NCBI RefSeq assembly: GCF_002155145.1 | Contig: NZ_CP021323.1 | Location: 1,054,001 to 1,118,000, forward strand | DNA length: 64,000 nucleotides | Direction of reading: 5' to 3' | DNA from: Kushneria konosiri | GTDB taxonomy: Bacteria; Pseudomonadota; Gammaproteobacteria; Pseudomonadales; Halomonadaceae | Shown here: positions 36,907 through 45,637 of the stretch, piece by piece | How positions within the stretch are numbered: the stretch's first letter is position 1 | How the letters are laid out: each line of letters begins with the position of its first letter | Program-made: the position numbers and the translations under genes | Notes under the pieces: generated by a model | What the model was told of the DNA's origin: nothing | Databases searched by the model: none | Seen by the model: the letters and a program-made list of their open reading frames with translations, nothing else

Positions 36907-37365
36907 TTATTGCGTCACGGCGGGCCTGTGCATATCAATATGGGGTATGCCATCTTCCTCGTAAGGTTCGCTGACGGCGACAAATCCAAAGGATGAGTAG
37001 AAGGTTGTCAGGTAGACCTGCGCGCCAATCCTGATGCCCAGGCCCGGATAGATTTCCTCGGTGAAACGAATCGCTTCACTCATCAGCGCCCGGCCATATT
37101 GGTGCCCGCGAAAGGCCTTGAGCGTCATCACCCGACCAATCGAGGGCTCGGCGAACTTGTCGCCAGGCCCGACAAGGCGGACATAGGCGGCCAACTGATC
37201 GTTCACGGTTGCCAGCAAATGCCAGGCCAGCGGATCAAGCGCATCCACTTCCTGATAAGCGCACTGCTGTTCCACCACAAAGACCGCTTCGCGCGCGGTC
37301 ACGATCTCGTAAAACTCGCGCGTGCTGAGCGCATCAAATTTTGACCAGCGAAACTCCAGGGACAT
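36907..37365 (-). CDS. elaA: GNAT family acetyltransferase, ElaA-like
   Basis: A 152-residue N-acetyltransferase-fold protein. The ElaA-type opening FRWSKFDALSTREFYEIVTAREAVFVVEQQC and a CoA loop (RGHQYGRALM) are visible. ElaA proteins are widespread with no proven substrate. It is divergent from the GST gene, with the two start codons 65 bp apart. Confidence 0.88.
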   Translation of the reverse strand: MSLEFRWSKFDALSTREFYEIVTAREAVFVVEQQCAYQEVDALDPLAWHLLATVNDQLAAYVRLVGPGDKFAEPSIGRVMTLKAFRGHQYGRALMSEAIRFTEEIYPGLGIRIGAQVYLTTFYSSFGFVAVSEPYEEDGIPHIDMHRPAVTQ

Positions 37366-37429
37366 GCCGGCTTCTCCTGCCTGTCGCGTTGTTTTTCGAG
37401 TATCGAGTGTACAAAAAGGAAAAAGCAGA

Positions 37430-38080
37430 ATGCTGAGAATTTATGGGCGGACCAGTTCCTACAACGTGCAGAAAGTGCTGTGGCTGGCCGACGAACTCTT
37501 GCTCGATTACCAGCACATTCCTGTCGGCGGCGAACATGGAGGACTGGATCGCCCTGAATTTCTGGCCATGAATCCGGGTGGGCGTATCCCGGTCATCGCG
37601 GATGGAACCATCAGCATCTGGGAAACCCATGCCATTCTTCGCTACCTGGCGGCGCAGTACGGCAATGAGGAGTTTCAGCGTGATACGCCGGCCGCACAGT
37701 CTTTGATCGACCGCTGGGTCGACTGGTCGCTGTCAGAACTGGAACCGGCCTTTTTTGGCGGTATCTTCTGGGGGTATTACCGAACGCCGGACGCGCAGCG
37801 TGATCAGACGGCCATTTCAAGGGCGCTAAAGCGTTGCGATCAGCTTTATCAGCGCCTTGATGATCAGTTGCGTCATCAACCCTGGCTCAGCGGTGAAACG
37901 CTGGGGCTGGCCGATATACCCGCCGGTACGACGCTGTATCGCTACTTCGAAATGGACGGTATTTCACGACCCGAGCTGCCCCATGTTCGACGCTGGTATC
38001 AGCAGCTGCAGGCAAGAACCGCCTATCAACAACAGGTCATGCGACCATTCAGCGAATTGAAGGGCCGTCTGGCCTATTAG
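37430..38080 (+). CDS. Glutathione S-transferase
   Basis: A 216-residue cytosolic GST. The thioredoxin-like N-terminal domain (residues about 1-78) has the catalytic region YGRTSSYNVQKVLW and the cis-proline/glutathione motif GRIPVIADG...WETHAILRYLA. The all-helical C-terminal domain includes WLSGETLGLADIPAG. The start has AAAAGGA upstream. An upstream in-frame ATG (37322) would overlap the elaA start and is rejected. The substrate class is unclear. Confidence 0.9.
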   Translation: MLRIYGRTSSYNVQKVLWLADELLLDYQHIPVGGEHGGLDRPEFLAMNPGGRIPVIADGTISIWETHAILRYLAAQYGNEEFQRDTPAAQSLIDRWVDWSLSELEPAFFGGIFWGYYRTPDAQRDQTAISRALKRCDQLYQRLDDQLRHQPWLSGETLGLADIPAGTTLYRYFEMDGISRPELPHVRRWYQQLQARTAYQQQVMRPFSELKGRLAY

Positions 38081-38116
38081 AAAAAGACGTTTTTTGATCA
38101 CTGCCGGAGACATTTC

Positions 38117-38764
38117 ATGCTGGGCATCCATGATCTTGCCATTTTCATGCTCTCGGGCCTGATCCTGAACATGACGCCGGGGCCGGACTCGCTTTTGATC
38201 GTGGCGCGTACCGCCGCAGGCCGATGGCAGCAGGGCGCGGTGACGGCGCTGGGCATCAGTACCGGCACACTGGTGCATGTATTTGCCGCAGTTCTTGGGC
38301 TCTCGGCCATTCTGGCCACCTCTGCGATGGCGTTCACGGTGGTGAAATGGGTCGGGGCGCTCTATCTGATCTGGCTGGGCTTATCGGCGCTTCTCAAGCG
38401 TCACCATTCAACGCCACAGACACCTGCACTCCGCATCAGCGAGACCCGCCTGCGCACGCTGTTTCGTCAGGGCTTTCTGACCAACGTGCTCAACCCCAAG
38501 GTAGCGCTGTTTTTCATGGCCTTCATGCCGCAGTTCATTGACCCGGCATCGACGCTCAAACCGCTTGCCTTTCTGACCCTGGGCCTGATCTTTGATGTCG
38601 TGGGCACCCTTTGGAGCGCTGTCCTGATCGCCGCTGTCACCCTGGGTGGGCAGCGCCTGCGCCCCGGTGCCAGACTCAAGGCGTGGCTTGAGCGCAGCGT
38701 CGGCATCATGTTTGTGGCATTAGGCGTTCGACTGGCGCTAACGCGAACGCCTTCTCTGACATAA
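38117..38764 (+). CDS. LysE/RhtB-family amino acid exporter
   Basis: A 215-residue inner-membrane protein with six hydrophobic segments. The RhtB family signature NMTPGPDSLLIVARTAAGR lies near residue 20, and a NVLNPKVALFFMAFMPQFI motif starts near residue 120. Members export homoserine, threonine, leucine or other amino acids; the substrate is not decidable. It is 36 bp after the GST gene and may share its transcript. Confidence 0.9.
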   Translation: MLGIHDLAIFMLSGLILNMTPGPDSLLIVARTAAGRWQQGAVTALGISTGTLVHVFAAVLGLSAILATSAMAFTVVKWVGALYLIWLGLSALLKRHHSTPQTPALRISETRLRTLFRQGFLTNVLNPKVALFFMAFMPQFIDPASTLKPLAFLTLGLIFDVVGTLWSAVLIAAVTLGGQRLRPGARLKAWLERSVGIMFVALGVRLALTRTPSLT

Positions 38765-38791
38765 AAAAATCCGGCGCCCTGGGCGCCGGAT
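38763..38791 (-). terminator. Intrinsic terminator of the M42 peptidase gene
   Basis: The stem ATCCGGCGCC/GGCGCCGGAT (38769-38791) with loop CTG has seven A residues at 38763-38769, which give a T-run on the minus strand. It also lies immediately after the LysE stop and may serve both genes. Confidence 0.85.
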
Positions 38792-38807
38792 CCTTCAACC
38801 ATGACCG

Positions 38808-39905
38808 CTAGTCAAAATAACTGAACGTCTCGCCGGACTTGATGTTCAAAAGCGTTTCATAAATCAGACGGATCACGTTTTCGACGTCCTCGCGCTGCAC
38901 CATCTCGACCGTGGTATGCATGTATCGAAGCGGCAGCGAGATCAGCGCCGAGGCCACACCGGTGTTGCTGTAGGCAAAGGAATCGGTGTCGGTGCCGGTG
39001 GCACGTGACTTGGCGACCCGCTGGAAGGGAATATTGCCCTTTTCGGCCACGTCCAGAATGCGCTCGCGCAGGCGGTTCTGTACGGCCGGCGCCCAGGCAA
39101 TGACGGGGCCGGCGCCCATCTTGTTGCTGCCTTCCTTCTTGGGATCGATCATCGGCGTATGGGTGTCGTGGGTCACATCAGTGACGATCGCCACATTCGG
39201 CTGGATACGCTCGGCAATCATCTGCGCCCCGCGCAGGCCGACTTCTTCCTGCACCGAGTTGACGATGTAGAGACCGAAATCGAGCGTCTTGCCGTTTTTC
39301 TTCAGAAGACGCGCCACCTCGGCGATCATGAACCCGCCCACGCGGTTATCCAGCGCGCGGCAGACGAACTTGTTGCCGTTGAGCACGCTGAAAGTGTCCG
39401 GGTAGGTGATCACACAGCCGACGTGGACGCCGAGCTTTTCGACCTCTTCCTTGTTGTCGCAGCCCACGTCGATAAAGATGTTGTCCGGCTTGGGGGCCTG
39501 TTCTTCGCTGCCCGGGCTGCGGCGGGTATGGATCGCCGGCCAGCCGAACACGCCTTCGACGATGCCGTTTTTGGTGTGAATGTTGACCCGCTTGGACGGT
39601 GCGATCTGATGGTCGCTGCCGCCGTTTCGAATCACGTAGAGCAGGCCCTCGTCGGAGATGTAGTTCACATACCAGCTGATCTCGTCGGCATGCCCTTCGA
39701 TGACAACCTTGTAGTCGGCATCGGGATTGATCACGCCAACCGCGGTGCCGTAGGTATCGGTGAAGAACTCATCGACCCATGGACGCAGATAGTCCATCCA
39801 CAGCTTCTGGCCTTCCCACTCGTAGCCGGTGGGCGAGGCGTTGTTGAGATAGCGTTCGAGAAAGTCCAGCGACTGGTCGTTCAAAAGCGGGGTGTTGTCA
39901 CTCAT
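38808..39905 (-). CDS. M42 family metallopeptidase
   Basis: A 365-residue aminopeptidase of the glutamyl aminopeptidase/FrvX family. It is a cytosolic, multimeric enzyme with two metal ions. Metal and catalytic motifs are visible: EGHADEISW with the first ligand, CRALDNRVGG, VNSVQEEVGLRGAQ with the catalytic Glu pair, and IVTDVTHDTHTP. The C-terminal PLRYMHTTVEMVQREDVEN supplies the last histidine. It is transcribed alone. Its promoter lies in the 322-bp gap to the second AtoE gene. Confidence 0.92.
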   Translation of the reverse strand: MSDNTPLLNDQSLDFLERYLNNASPTGYEWEGQKLWMDYLRPWVDEFFTDTYGTAVGVINPDADYKVVIEGHADEISWYVNYISDEGLLYVIRNGGSDHQIAPSKRVNIHTKNGIVEGVFGWPAIHTRRSPGSEEQAPKPDNIFIDVGCDNKEEVEKLGVHVGCVITYPDTFSVLNGNKFVCRALDNRVGGFMIAEVARLLKKNGKTLDFGLYIVNSVQEEVGLRGAQMIAERIQPNVAIVTDVTHDTHTPMIDPKKEGSNKMGAGPVIAWAPAVQNRLRERILDVAEKGNIPFQRVAKSRATGTDTDSFAYSNTGVASALISLPLRYMHTTVEMVQREDVENVIRLIYETLLNIKSGETFSYFD

Positions 39906-40227
39906 GGTCTGTCCTGTTGATGCAGTGATTCAGGGATCAATCGATCCTTACGCCCTGACCATGGCGCGAAACCGTCCTTTCGTCCAGCGAAACACCGGAA
40001 GCGATGCCTCTGTCAACGACAGCTCACCGCAGAAGCCTCAGGTTCATGCAAGCCTCTCGCCCACTCCAGCACGATGTTTGACCCTTGCCCCACCGTACAC
40101 TCAAGCGCGGATTTCCTGCCCTTCACCCCCGTGACCAAAGCAGGTTGCTCTCAGGAAAATGCCGGCCCGGCATGATTACGGCTCAGGCAGTTCCGCCCTC
40201 TCAAACACTGGAGTGCAGGGAAGCGCC
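39906..40227. other. 322-bp divergent intergenic region
   Basis: This lies between the M42 peptidase and the second AtoE permease. I find no supported gene, repeat or clear operator. It must carry both promoters. Confidence 0.4.
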
Positions 40228-41550
40228 ATGGAAGCCATTACCCGAGTCTCGGTGCGCGTCGTGCAGCGCTACCTGCCCAGTGCCTTTGTGCTGGCCGTCA
40301 TGCTGACAGCCATTGTTGTCATGCTCGGCATGGGCATTACCCGACAATCCCCCATCGAGATGGTGACGTACTGGGGAGATGGCTTTTCAGAGCTTTTCAA
40401 ATTCGGCATGCAGATGACGCTGGTGCTTTTGACCGGCTATGTGCTGGCGCTGACGCCGGTGGTTCAGACTGCCCTGTCCGGGCTGACGCGGCGGGCCGGT
40501 TCGCCGCGTCAGGCGATCCTGCTGACCATCGTGGTCAGCTTTGTCTGCTACTACCTCAACTGGGGCTTCGGCATGGTGGCAGGCGCCATTCTGGCGCGAG
40601 AGATGGGTCAGCGGGTGGCGGGCATCCACTTCCCGCTGCTGGTCGCGGCGGCCTACGGCGGTGAGCTGGTACGCGGTCCGTCGTCGTCGATTCCACTGGT
40701 GATTGCCACACCCGGGCACTTCATGGAGGACGCCATTGGCATCGTGCCGGTATCGCAGACGCTTTATTCCGGCTGGAACATTGCCCTGACGCTTTTGCTG
40801 CTGGCGCTGCTGCTGGCCTTTTTCGCCCGTCAGAAACAGCCCGAGCACATCGTCACCCTGCAGATGACCGACCAGGCCGTCCCGGAGCCCGTGCCACCAC
40901 CTGCGACCCATGACGGCACGCCCTCGGATCGCATCGAGCACAGCCGGCTGCCGACCCTGTTTCTGGGGGCCATGGCAGCGCTTTATCTGATCGCCCAGGC
41001 CGTTACCGGCAGCTTCAGCATTGACCTCAACACCGTGATCCTCTTTTTCCTGGCGCTGGGGCTGTTGCTCCATCGAAGCCCAAAGGCCTATCTGAGCGCG
41101 GCGGAAAAGGGCGTCAGCGCCGCCCGTGGCATTATCGTGCAGTTTCCGCTCTATGCCGGCATTGCGGGCATGATGACAGGCTCCGGTCTGGTCACGCATT
41201 TCTCGGAGGCCGTCATTTCACTGGCCACGCCGGCCACCTTCCCCATCCTGACCTTTCTGTGTGCCGGCATCGTCAATTTCTTCATTCCCTCCGGCGGCGG
41301 TCAGTGGGCCATCCAGGGGCCGATCATGATGGAGGCGGCTGCCGCCATTGGCGCGGACCCCGCCCAGACCATCATGGCCTTCACCTGGGGAGACGGCTGG
41401 ACCAACCAGATCCAGCCCTTCTGGGCCCTGCCGCTGCTGGGCGTGGCAGGCCTCTCGGCACGCGATATCATGGGCTATCTCATTGTCTGGCTCGCCATCT
41501 CGGGGCTGGCCATCGGGGGCGTGTTTGCCGCACTGGCCCTGATGGGTTAA
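40228..41550 (+). CDS. Short-chain fatty acid transporter, AtoE family (second copy)
   Basis: A 440-residue permease paralogous to the gene at 12691. It shares RVVQRYLPSAFVLAVML, TYWGDGFSELFKFGMQM, NWGFGMVAGAILAREM, FFIPSGGGQWAIQGPI and WGDGWTNQIQPFWALPLL. About ten to twelve hydrophobic segments are visible. The likely cargo is a short-chain carboxylate. The start at 40228 follows AGGGAAGCGCC; the upstream in-frame extension from 40159 lacks similarity. It has no obvious partner gene. Confidence 0.88.
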   Translation: MEAITRVSVRVVQRYLPSAFVLAVMLTAIVVMLGMGITRQSPIEMVTYWGDGFSELFKFGMQMTLVLLTGYVLALTPVVQTALSGLTRRAGSPRQAILLTIVVSFVCYYLNWGFGMVAGAILAREMGQRVAGIHFPLLVAAAYGGELVRGPSSSIPLVIATPGHFMEDAIGIVPVSQTLYSGWNIALTLLLLALLLAFFARQKQPEHIVTLQMTDQAVPEPVPPPATHDGTPSDRIEHSRLPTLFLGAMAALYLIAQAVTGSFSIDLNTVILFFLALGLLLHRSPKAYLSAAEKGVSAARGIIVQFPLYAGIAGMMTGSGLVTHFSEAVISLATPATFPILTFLCAGIVNFFIPSGGGQWAIQGPIMMEAAAAIGADPAQTIMAFTWGDGWTNQIQPFWALPLLGVAGLSARDIMGYLIVWLAISGLAIGGVFAALALMG

Positions 41551-41876
41551 GCGCGATCGCCCGAACCATCGGGAACAACGCAAACGCAACAGCAGGCGCC
41601 TTCCGGTTTCAACCGACCTTGCCAGCCCCACAGGGGCTCTGACCGTCATCCGCTCTTTCACGCCCCCGCCAGTTCTCTATCGGGTGCGCCAGTCACTGTT
41701 TTACCGGCACAGGCCAGCATTGTCAGATCTCTTCCGGGGGATTTGACGTGCGTCAATAAATGAACAGCGTTCGCTTGTCACAATGGTGGCACGCCATTCA
41801 ATGGATCGGGTCAGGCGATGATCGTCTGAGGGGAGCCCGAACCACACCGAAATATCTGTTCAGGGGAACCAGACAC
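41551..41876 (+). other. 326-bp intergenic region with the ompW promoter
   Basis: No gene is supported. The notable content is the FNR/Anr-like palindrome at 41743-41756 and a -10-like CACAAT at 41779-41784. The long leader to the ompW ATG is about 85 bases. Confidence 0.5.
41743..41756 (+). promoter_or_regulatory. FNR/Anr-like site upstream of ompW
   Basis: TTGAC-GTGC-GTCAA is a perfect inverted repeat matching the FNR/Anr layout TTGAT-N4-ATCAA with one change per arm. Its centre (41749.5) is 41.5 bp before a start point near 41791, predicted from the -10-like CACAAT. That is the class II activator spacing. E. coli ompW is known to be FNR-activated. Confidence 0.55.
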
Positions 41877-42521
41877 ATGCGCGCGCTGCCGCTTATTTCC
41901 ATTGCCGCACTGGCACTCGGCGCCACCATGGGCACCGCCCAGGCCGCTGAATCCACCTACGGTCAGGACGATTTTTTCACCCGTGCCGGCCTTGCCAAGG
42001 TGTCACCCAAGGATGACAACGGTGATTACGATTCACTCGGCGTGGACGAGGTCGACGTCGAGGATGGCCGTGGTTTCGCCATCACCTTCGGCTATCGCTT
42101 TCTCGACAAGTGGGGCGTGGAGCTGCTAGCGGCGCAGCGCTTCAAGCATGATTTCAATCTGGACGGCGATCACGGCGGCTCGGTCAAGCACCTGCCTCCG
42201 ACCCTGACCCTGCAGTACTACCCGCTGGGCGGCACCGATGCCCGCGTGCAGCCCTATGTTGGCGCCGGGATCAACTACACCCGGTTCTCGGCGGAAAACG
42301 TCAATATCGAAGGCGCCAGCATGGACATGGAGAACTCCTGGGGCTGGGCCGGTCAGGTCGGTGTGGACCTCGTCCTCAACGATCACTGGGCCCTGAACGC
42401 CGCCGCCTGGTATCTGGATATCGATTCCAATGTAACGGCCAGCGCCGGGGGTGAAACCTACAAGACACATCTGGACATCAATCCGGTCGTCATCATGAGC
42501 GGCATCAGCTACCGCTTCTAA
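41877..42521 (+). CDS. ompW: Outer membrane protein OmpW
   Basis: A 214-residue eight-stranded beta-barrel. A signal peptide (MRALPLISIAALALGATMGTAQA) leads to the mature barrel. Typical OmpW segments are DFFTRAGLAKVSPKDD, WGVELLAAQRFKHDF, LPPTLTLQYYPLGG and VQPYVGAGINYTRFS. The protein ends in YRF, the outer-membrane sorting aromatic. OmpW forms a narrow hydrophobic channel for small hydrophobic solutes. The start at 41877 follows CAGGGGAACC. An FNR-like box upstream suggests oxygen control. Confidence 0.92.
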   Translation: MRALPLISIAALALGATMGTAQAAESTYGQDDFFTRAGLAKVSPKDDNGDYDSLGVDEVDVEDGRGFAITFGYRFLDKWGVELLAAQRFKHDFNLDGDHGGSVKHLPPTLTLQYYPLGGTDARVQPYVGAGINYTRFSAENVNIEGASMDMENSWGWAGQVGVDLVLNDHWALNAAAWYLDIDSNVTASAGGETYKTHLDINPVVIMSGISYRF

Positions 42522-42580
42522 ACCACCCGATGCCTTAACAATCACTACCCTTTTTGCACCGCACTCTCGACCGGTGCTGA

Positions 42581-42613
42581 CCCGACGGTTTCGGCCTGCC
42601 GTCGGGTTTTTTT
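42581..42613 (+). terminator. Intrinsic terminator of ompW
   Basis: An 8-bp stem CCCGACGG/CCGTCGGG with a 10-base loop (TTTCGGCCTG) is followed by seven T residues. It lies 60 bases after the ompW stop. Confidence 0.92.
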
Positions 42614-42762
42614 ATCCCCTGGCACGGGCCTCAAACCTGCTCTGATCACCCGCAGTGATGGCGCACCTTCAGTGCCGACAGGCATCCGTGTCGGTCAGGG
42701 CTCGAAAACGCATGACGCTCGCGGTTAATATCGAGACCTCTGCTGCCGATCGGAACCTGCTC

Positions 42763-43287
42763 ATGTCACTGTTCGCTGCCCTTGGCTTCTCCCTGCACCG
42801 GGCCCGGCGCCTGCGTGAGGCGTCCCTGCTGATGATGCTTTTGTGGCTGGCCGGCTGCGCCGGCAACCCGGAAATGCAGACCAGTGACATGATGGGGTCC
42901 ATTTCCGAGCAGCAGGATCTCTCGATCGAGCGCGTGCTGGTGATGAACCATGCCCGTGACGCGCTGGGGACACCCTATCGCTATGGCGGCACCACGCCTG
43001 CGGGCCTGGACTGCAGCGGCCTGACCCAGACCAGCCTTCTGGCCGCCGGCATCGAGATCCCCCGCACTTCCCAGCAGCAGTTTGACGCGCTTGAGCGCAT
43101 CGACCGCGCTCGCCCGGGCGATCTAATGTTTTTCGGTTCGGGGAACCGAGTGAGCCATGTCGGCATCTACATGGGCAATAATCAAATGATCCACGCGCCG
43201 GGCAGCGGTCGGCAGGTCAGCATTGCCCAACTGGGCAACCGCTACTGGCGCACTCACTATCGCGGCGCCGCAGCGCCGGCCCCCTGA
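42763..43287 (+). CDS. NlpC/P60 family lipoprotein peptidase
   Basis: A peptidoglycan endopeptidase of about 174 residues, anchored as a lipoprotein. The lipobox LAGC is at residues 29-32. The NlpC/P60 domain from about residue 53 has the nucleophile cysteine in GLDCSGLTQ, the catalytic histidine in VSHVGIYMG and the third polar residue in MIHAPGSGR. The start is uncertain: 42763 (MSLFAALGF) gives a normal signal peptide length, while ATG 42712 or 42655 would lengthen the n-region. It cleaves D-gamma-glutamyl-DAP bonds in the periplasm. It is 43 bp before a second lipoprotein gene. Confidence 0.9.
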   Translation: MSLFAALGFSLHRARRLREASLLMMLLWLAGCAGNPEMQTSDMMGSISEQQDLSIERVLVMNHARDALGTPYRYGGTTPAGLDCSGLTQTSLLAAGIEIPRTSQQQFDALERIDRARPGDLMFFGSGNRVSHVGIYMGNNQMIHAPGSGRQVSIAQLGNRYWRTHYRGAAAPAP

Positions 43288-43330
43288 GCGGACCGGCCCC
43301 TTACCCATCTGTCACGAAAGAGAGCCCTGC

Positions 43331-44218
43331 ATGATCGACCCTACACGCTATCGGTGGCTGGCGGTGCCGGCCCTGTTGTTGACCCTGACCGCCTGCGATC
43401 AGACCGGTGATGATTCACAGGCCGGCGATCAGGGCAATGCCCGGGGCAGTGAGTCCTCCACGCCAGAGGCCGCCGGGGCTCAGGATCAACAACAGGATCT
43501 TTCCTCTACCTTCGTCGACCGTACGATCACCGACCCGAACTGCAAGGGCGACAACTGTGCCAGCGTTGAAGTGCACATGATCCAGTTCGACAGCGACCCG
43601 CAGCTTTCCAGCGATATCGAACGGCGCCTGGTCCGGATGGGCAGTCCGATCAGCGACTCGGTCGTGGCAGCAGAGGCTCTCCCCGCCACCGTGGAGGCCT
43701 ATGCCGAAGATTTCTTCGATCAGAGCACCGAGGCCAATCAGGACTCGGACAATCCCCGGCCCTATAGCTCAACGCTGGAAGCAAAGGAGATCAGCCGCCA
43801 CGATGATCTGCTGGTACTCGAACTGCAAAGCTATGTGATGACCGGTGGCGCCCACGGCATGCCGGGCACCCACTATATGGTGATCGATGAAAGGACCCAT
43901 CAGGTCGTGACACTCGATGACATGCTCAAGGAAGGACAACAGCCCGCCTTCGAGGCGGCGCTGAAAAATGCCTGGCAGGACTGGCAGAACAACAGCGACG
44001 CGGGTAGGACGCTTGATCCCCTCAACTGGCCGTTCTCATCCAGTGACAACGCCGCACCGCTTGAGGACAGCATGGCCGTCACCTACGACGCCTACACGCT
44101 CGGGCCCTATGCCATCGGCCAGCCCACGCTGACCATTCCCTATAGCGCCTTGAGCGATATTCTAAAGCCGCGCTTCATCCCCGCCACTGATACCCAATCG
44201 GCTCAGTCGGCCCACTGA
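43331..44218 (+). CDS. RsiV-like DUF3298/DUF4163 lipoprotein
   Basis: A 295-residue lipoprotein with signal MIDPTRYRWLAVPALLLTLTAC (lipobox LTAC, cysteine at residue 22) and an acidic, glutamine-rich linker. The C-terminal half carries SYVMTGGAHGMPGTHYMVIDERTHQVVTLDDML. This is typical of DUF3298-like domains, also seen in Bacillus RsiV, where the domain binds lysozyme. The function here is not known. Pairing with an NlpC/P60 lipoprotein suggests cell-envelope or lysozyme-related roles. The start at 43331 has AAAGAGAG upstream. pcaB begins 25 bp later. Confidence 0.8.
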   Translation: MIDPTRYRWLAVPALLLTLTACDQTGDDSQAGDQGNARGSESSTPEAAGAQDQQQDLSSTFVDRTITDPNCKGDNCASVEVHMIQFDSDPQLSSDIERRLVRMGSPISDSVVAAEALPATVEAYAEDFFDQSTEANQDSDNPRPYSSTLEAKEISRHDDLLVLELQSYVMTGGAHGMPGTHYMVIDERTHQVVTLDDMLKEGQQPAFEAALKNAWQDWQNNSDAGRTLDPLNWPFSSSDNAAPLEDSMAVTYDAYTLGPYAIGQPTLTIPYSALSDILKPRFIPATDTQSAQSAH

Positions 44219-44243
44219 GCCGGTCACGACGGCCGGAGGTGTC

Positions 44244-45395
44244 ATGTCACGCGAGCTTTTACAGCATCCCTTCATGAGCAGGGCAGCGCTTGAGCACTTC
44301 ACCACCCCGGCGCTGATCAGGGCCATGTTGGCCTTTGAGCTGGCGCTGGCGGATAGCGAAGAGCAACACGGTATCCTGCCGGCGGGCACGTACCTGGCCA
44401 TGGCACATCATCTGACGCCCGAGGTCTTCGATGCCGTCGCGCTCGAGACGGATACCGTCCTGGGAGGGAACGCCGCCATCCCGTTTGTGCAGCAGGCGAA
44501 GGCCGCGCTGCCTGAGTCACTGAGACAGTGGTATCACCATGGCGCCACCAGCCAGGATGTGCTGGATACCGCACTGATGCAGCTCAGCGCACAGCGACTG
44601 CCGGTGATGCTGGGGCTTGTCGAGCGCAGCCTGGACGCTCTGGCGCAGTTGATGCGTGATCACGGTGACACCCTGATGATCGGTCGTACTCTGATGCAGC
44701 AGGCACTGCCGACCACCTTCGGAGTGCGTGCCGCGCAGTGGGCGCTGCAGCTGGATGAGGCACGCCTGCGGCTTTCAGATATCGATGCTGCTGGCCTGCC
44801 GGTCCAGTTTGGCGGCCCGGTAGGCATTCATGGCGGCCTGCCGGGCGGGCTGGCCCTGATGGAGACGCTGGCACAACGGCTGGGACTGCACGCGCCCCTG
44901 CTGCCCTGGCACACCAACCGCCAACCCATCCATGCCCTGATGAGCGCTCTGGATGCACTGGCCGTTGCCGCCGACAAGATTGCCGGCGATATCATCCTGC
45001 TGGCTCAAGGCGAGCTTCAGGAGCTGGCCGAACCCGCCGGCGAAGGCGTGGGGGGCTCATCGTCGATGGCCCACAAGCGCAATCCTGTCCGTTGTACTCT
45101 GATCCGTGCGGCCAGTCGTGGCATCCACGGTCATGTCACCACCTTCCTTCATGCCGCCAGCCAGCCACTGGAACGAGCTGCCGGGGAGTGGCACAGCGAA
45201 TGGGCCACCCTGATCGAATCCCAGCAGCTGCTTGAAGGCGCCCTCGACCAGCTGGCCATAACCCTGGAGGGACTGGAGGTTCATATTGATGCCATGGCGC
45301 ACAATCTCGCCGCCACGCACTCATCGGATGCCAGAGCGCAGCTCGGCAGCGCTCATGACCAGATCGCTCGGGTGCTGGAGCACCTGGGACGATAG
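44244..45395 (+). CDS. pcaB: 3-carboxy-cis,cis-muconate cycloisomerase PcaB
   Basis: Fumarase/aspartase-superfamily enzyme of the protocatechuate branch, turning 3-carboxymuconate into 4-carboxymuconolactone. The 383-residue product has the superfamily signature GGSSSMAHKRNPVRC and the family segments LEHFTTPALIRAMLAFE and WYHHGATSQDVLDTAL. It is shorter than the ~450-residue Pseudomonas enzyme and lacks much of the C-terminal domain; short PcaB forms are known. GGAGG precedes the start. It lies just 25 bp after the DUF3298 lipoprotein, yet 242 bp before the next pca gene. Confidence 0.93.
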   Translation: MSRELLQHPFMSRAALEHFTTPALIRAMLAFELALADSEEQHGILPAGTYLAMAHHLTPEVFDAVALETDTVLGGNAAIPFVQQAKAALPESLRQWYHHGATSQDVLDTALMQLSAQRLPVMLGLVERSLDALAQLMRDHGDTLMIGRTLMQQALPTTFGVRAAQWALQLDEARLRLSDIDAAGLPVQFGGPVGIHGGLPGGLALMETLAQRLGLHAPLLPWHTNRQPIHALMSALDALAVAADKIAGDIILLAQGELQELAEPAGEGVGGSSSMAHKRNPVRCTLIRAASRGIHGHVTTFLHAASQPLERAAGEWHSEWATLIESQQLLEGALDQLAITLEGLEVHIDAMAHNLAATHSSDARAQLGSAHDQIARVLEHLGR

Positions 45396-45637
45396 CCATG
45401 GCACGAGCCCCACACTTTTGCGCATCACGCCTGCCATCTTTATTCGCGGTGCCTGAGGGGTCGTAAGACTTTCCGATCCCTGCCGCGCGCAACAATCGTC
45501 TAACGTGTGCTCATTCGCGGCCTCGAGAATCACTTCAGCACACTTGTTTGCCCCCCTCCCCACCAGAATGCCAACAGGCTTCCATCAATCAATACGCGCT
45601 TCGGTTGCCATCGCAACGCTCTCTCAGCGAGGTCACC

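Noticed and set aside
45396-45637. Upstream extension of the PcaL frame to 45548
   Set aside because: The extension begins at a TTG and encodes a proline-rich run with no similarity, while ATG 45638 has a GAGG site and matches PcaD N-termini.
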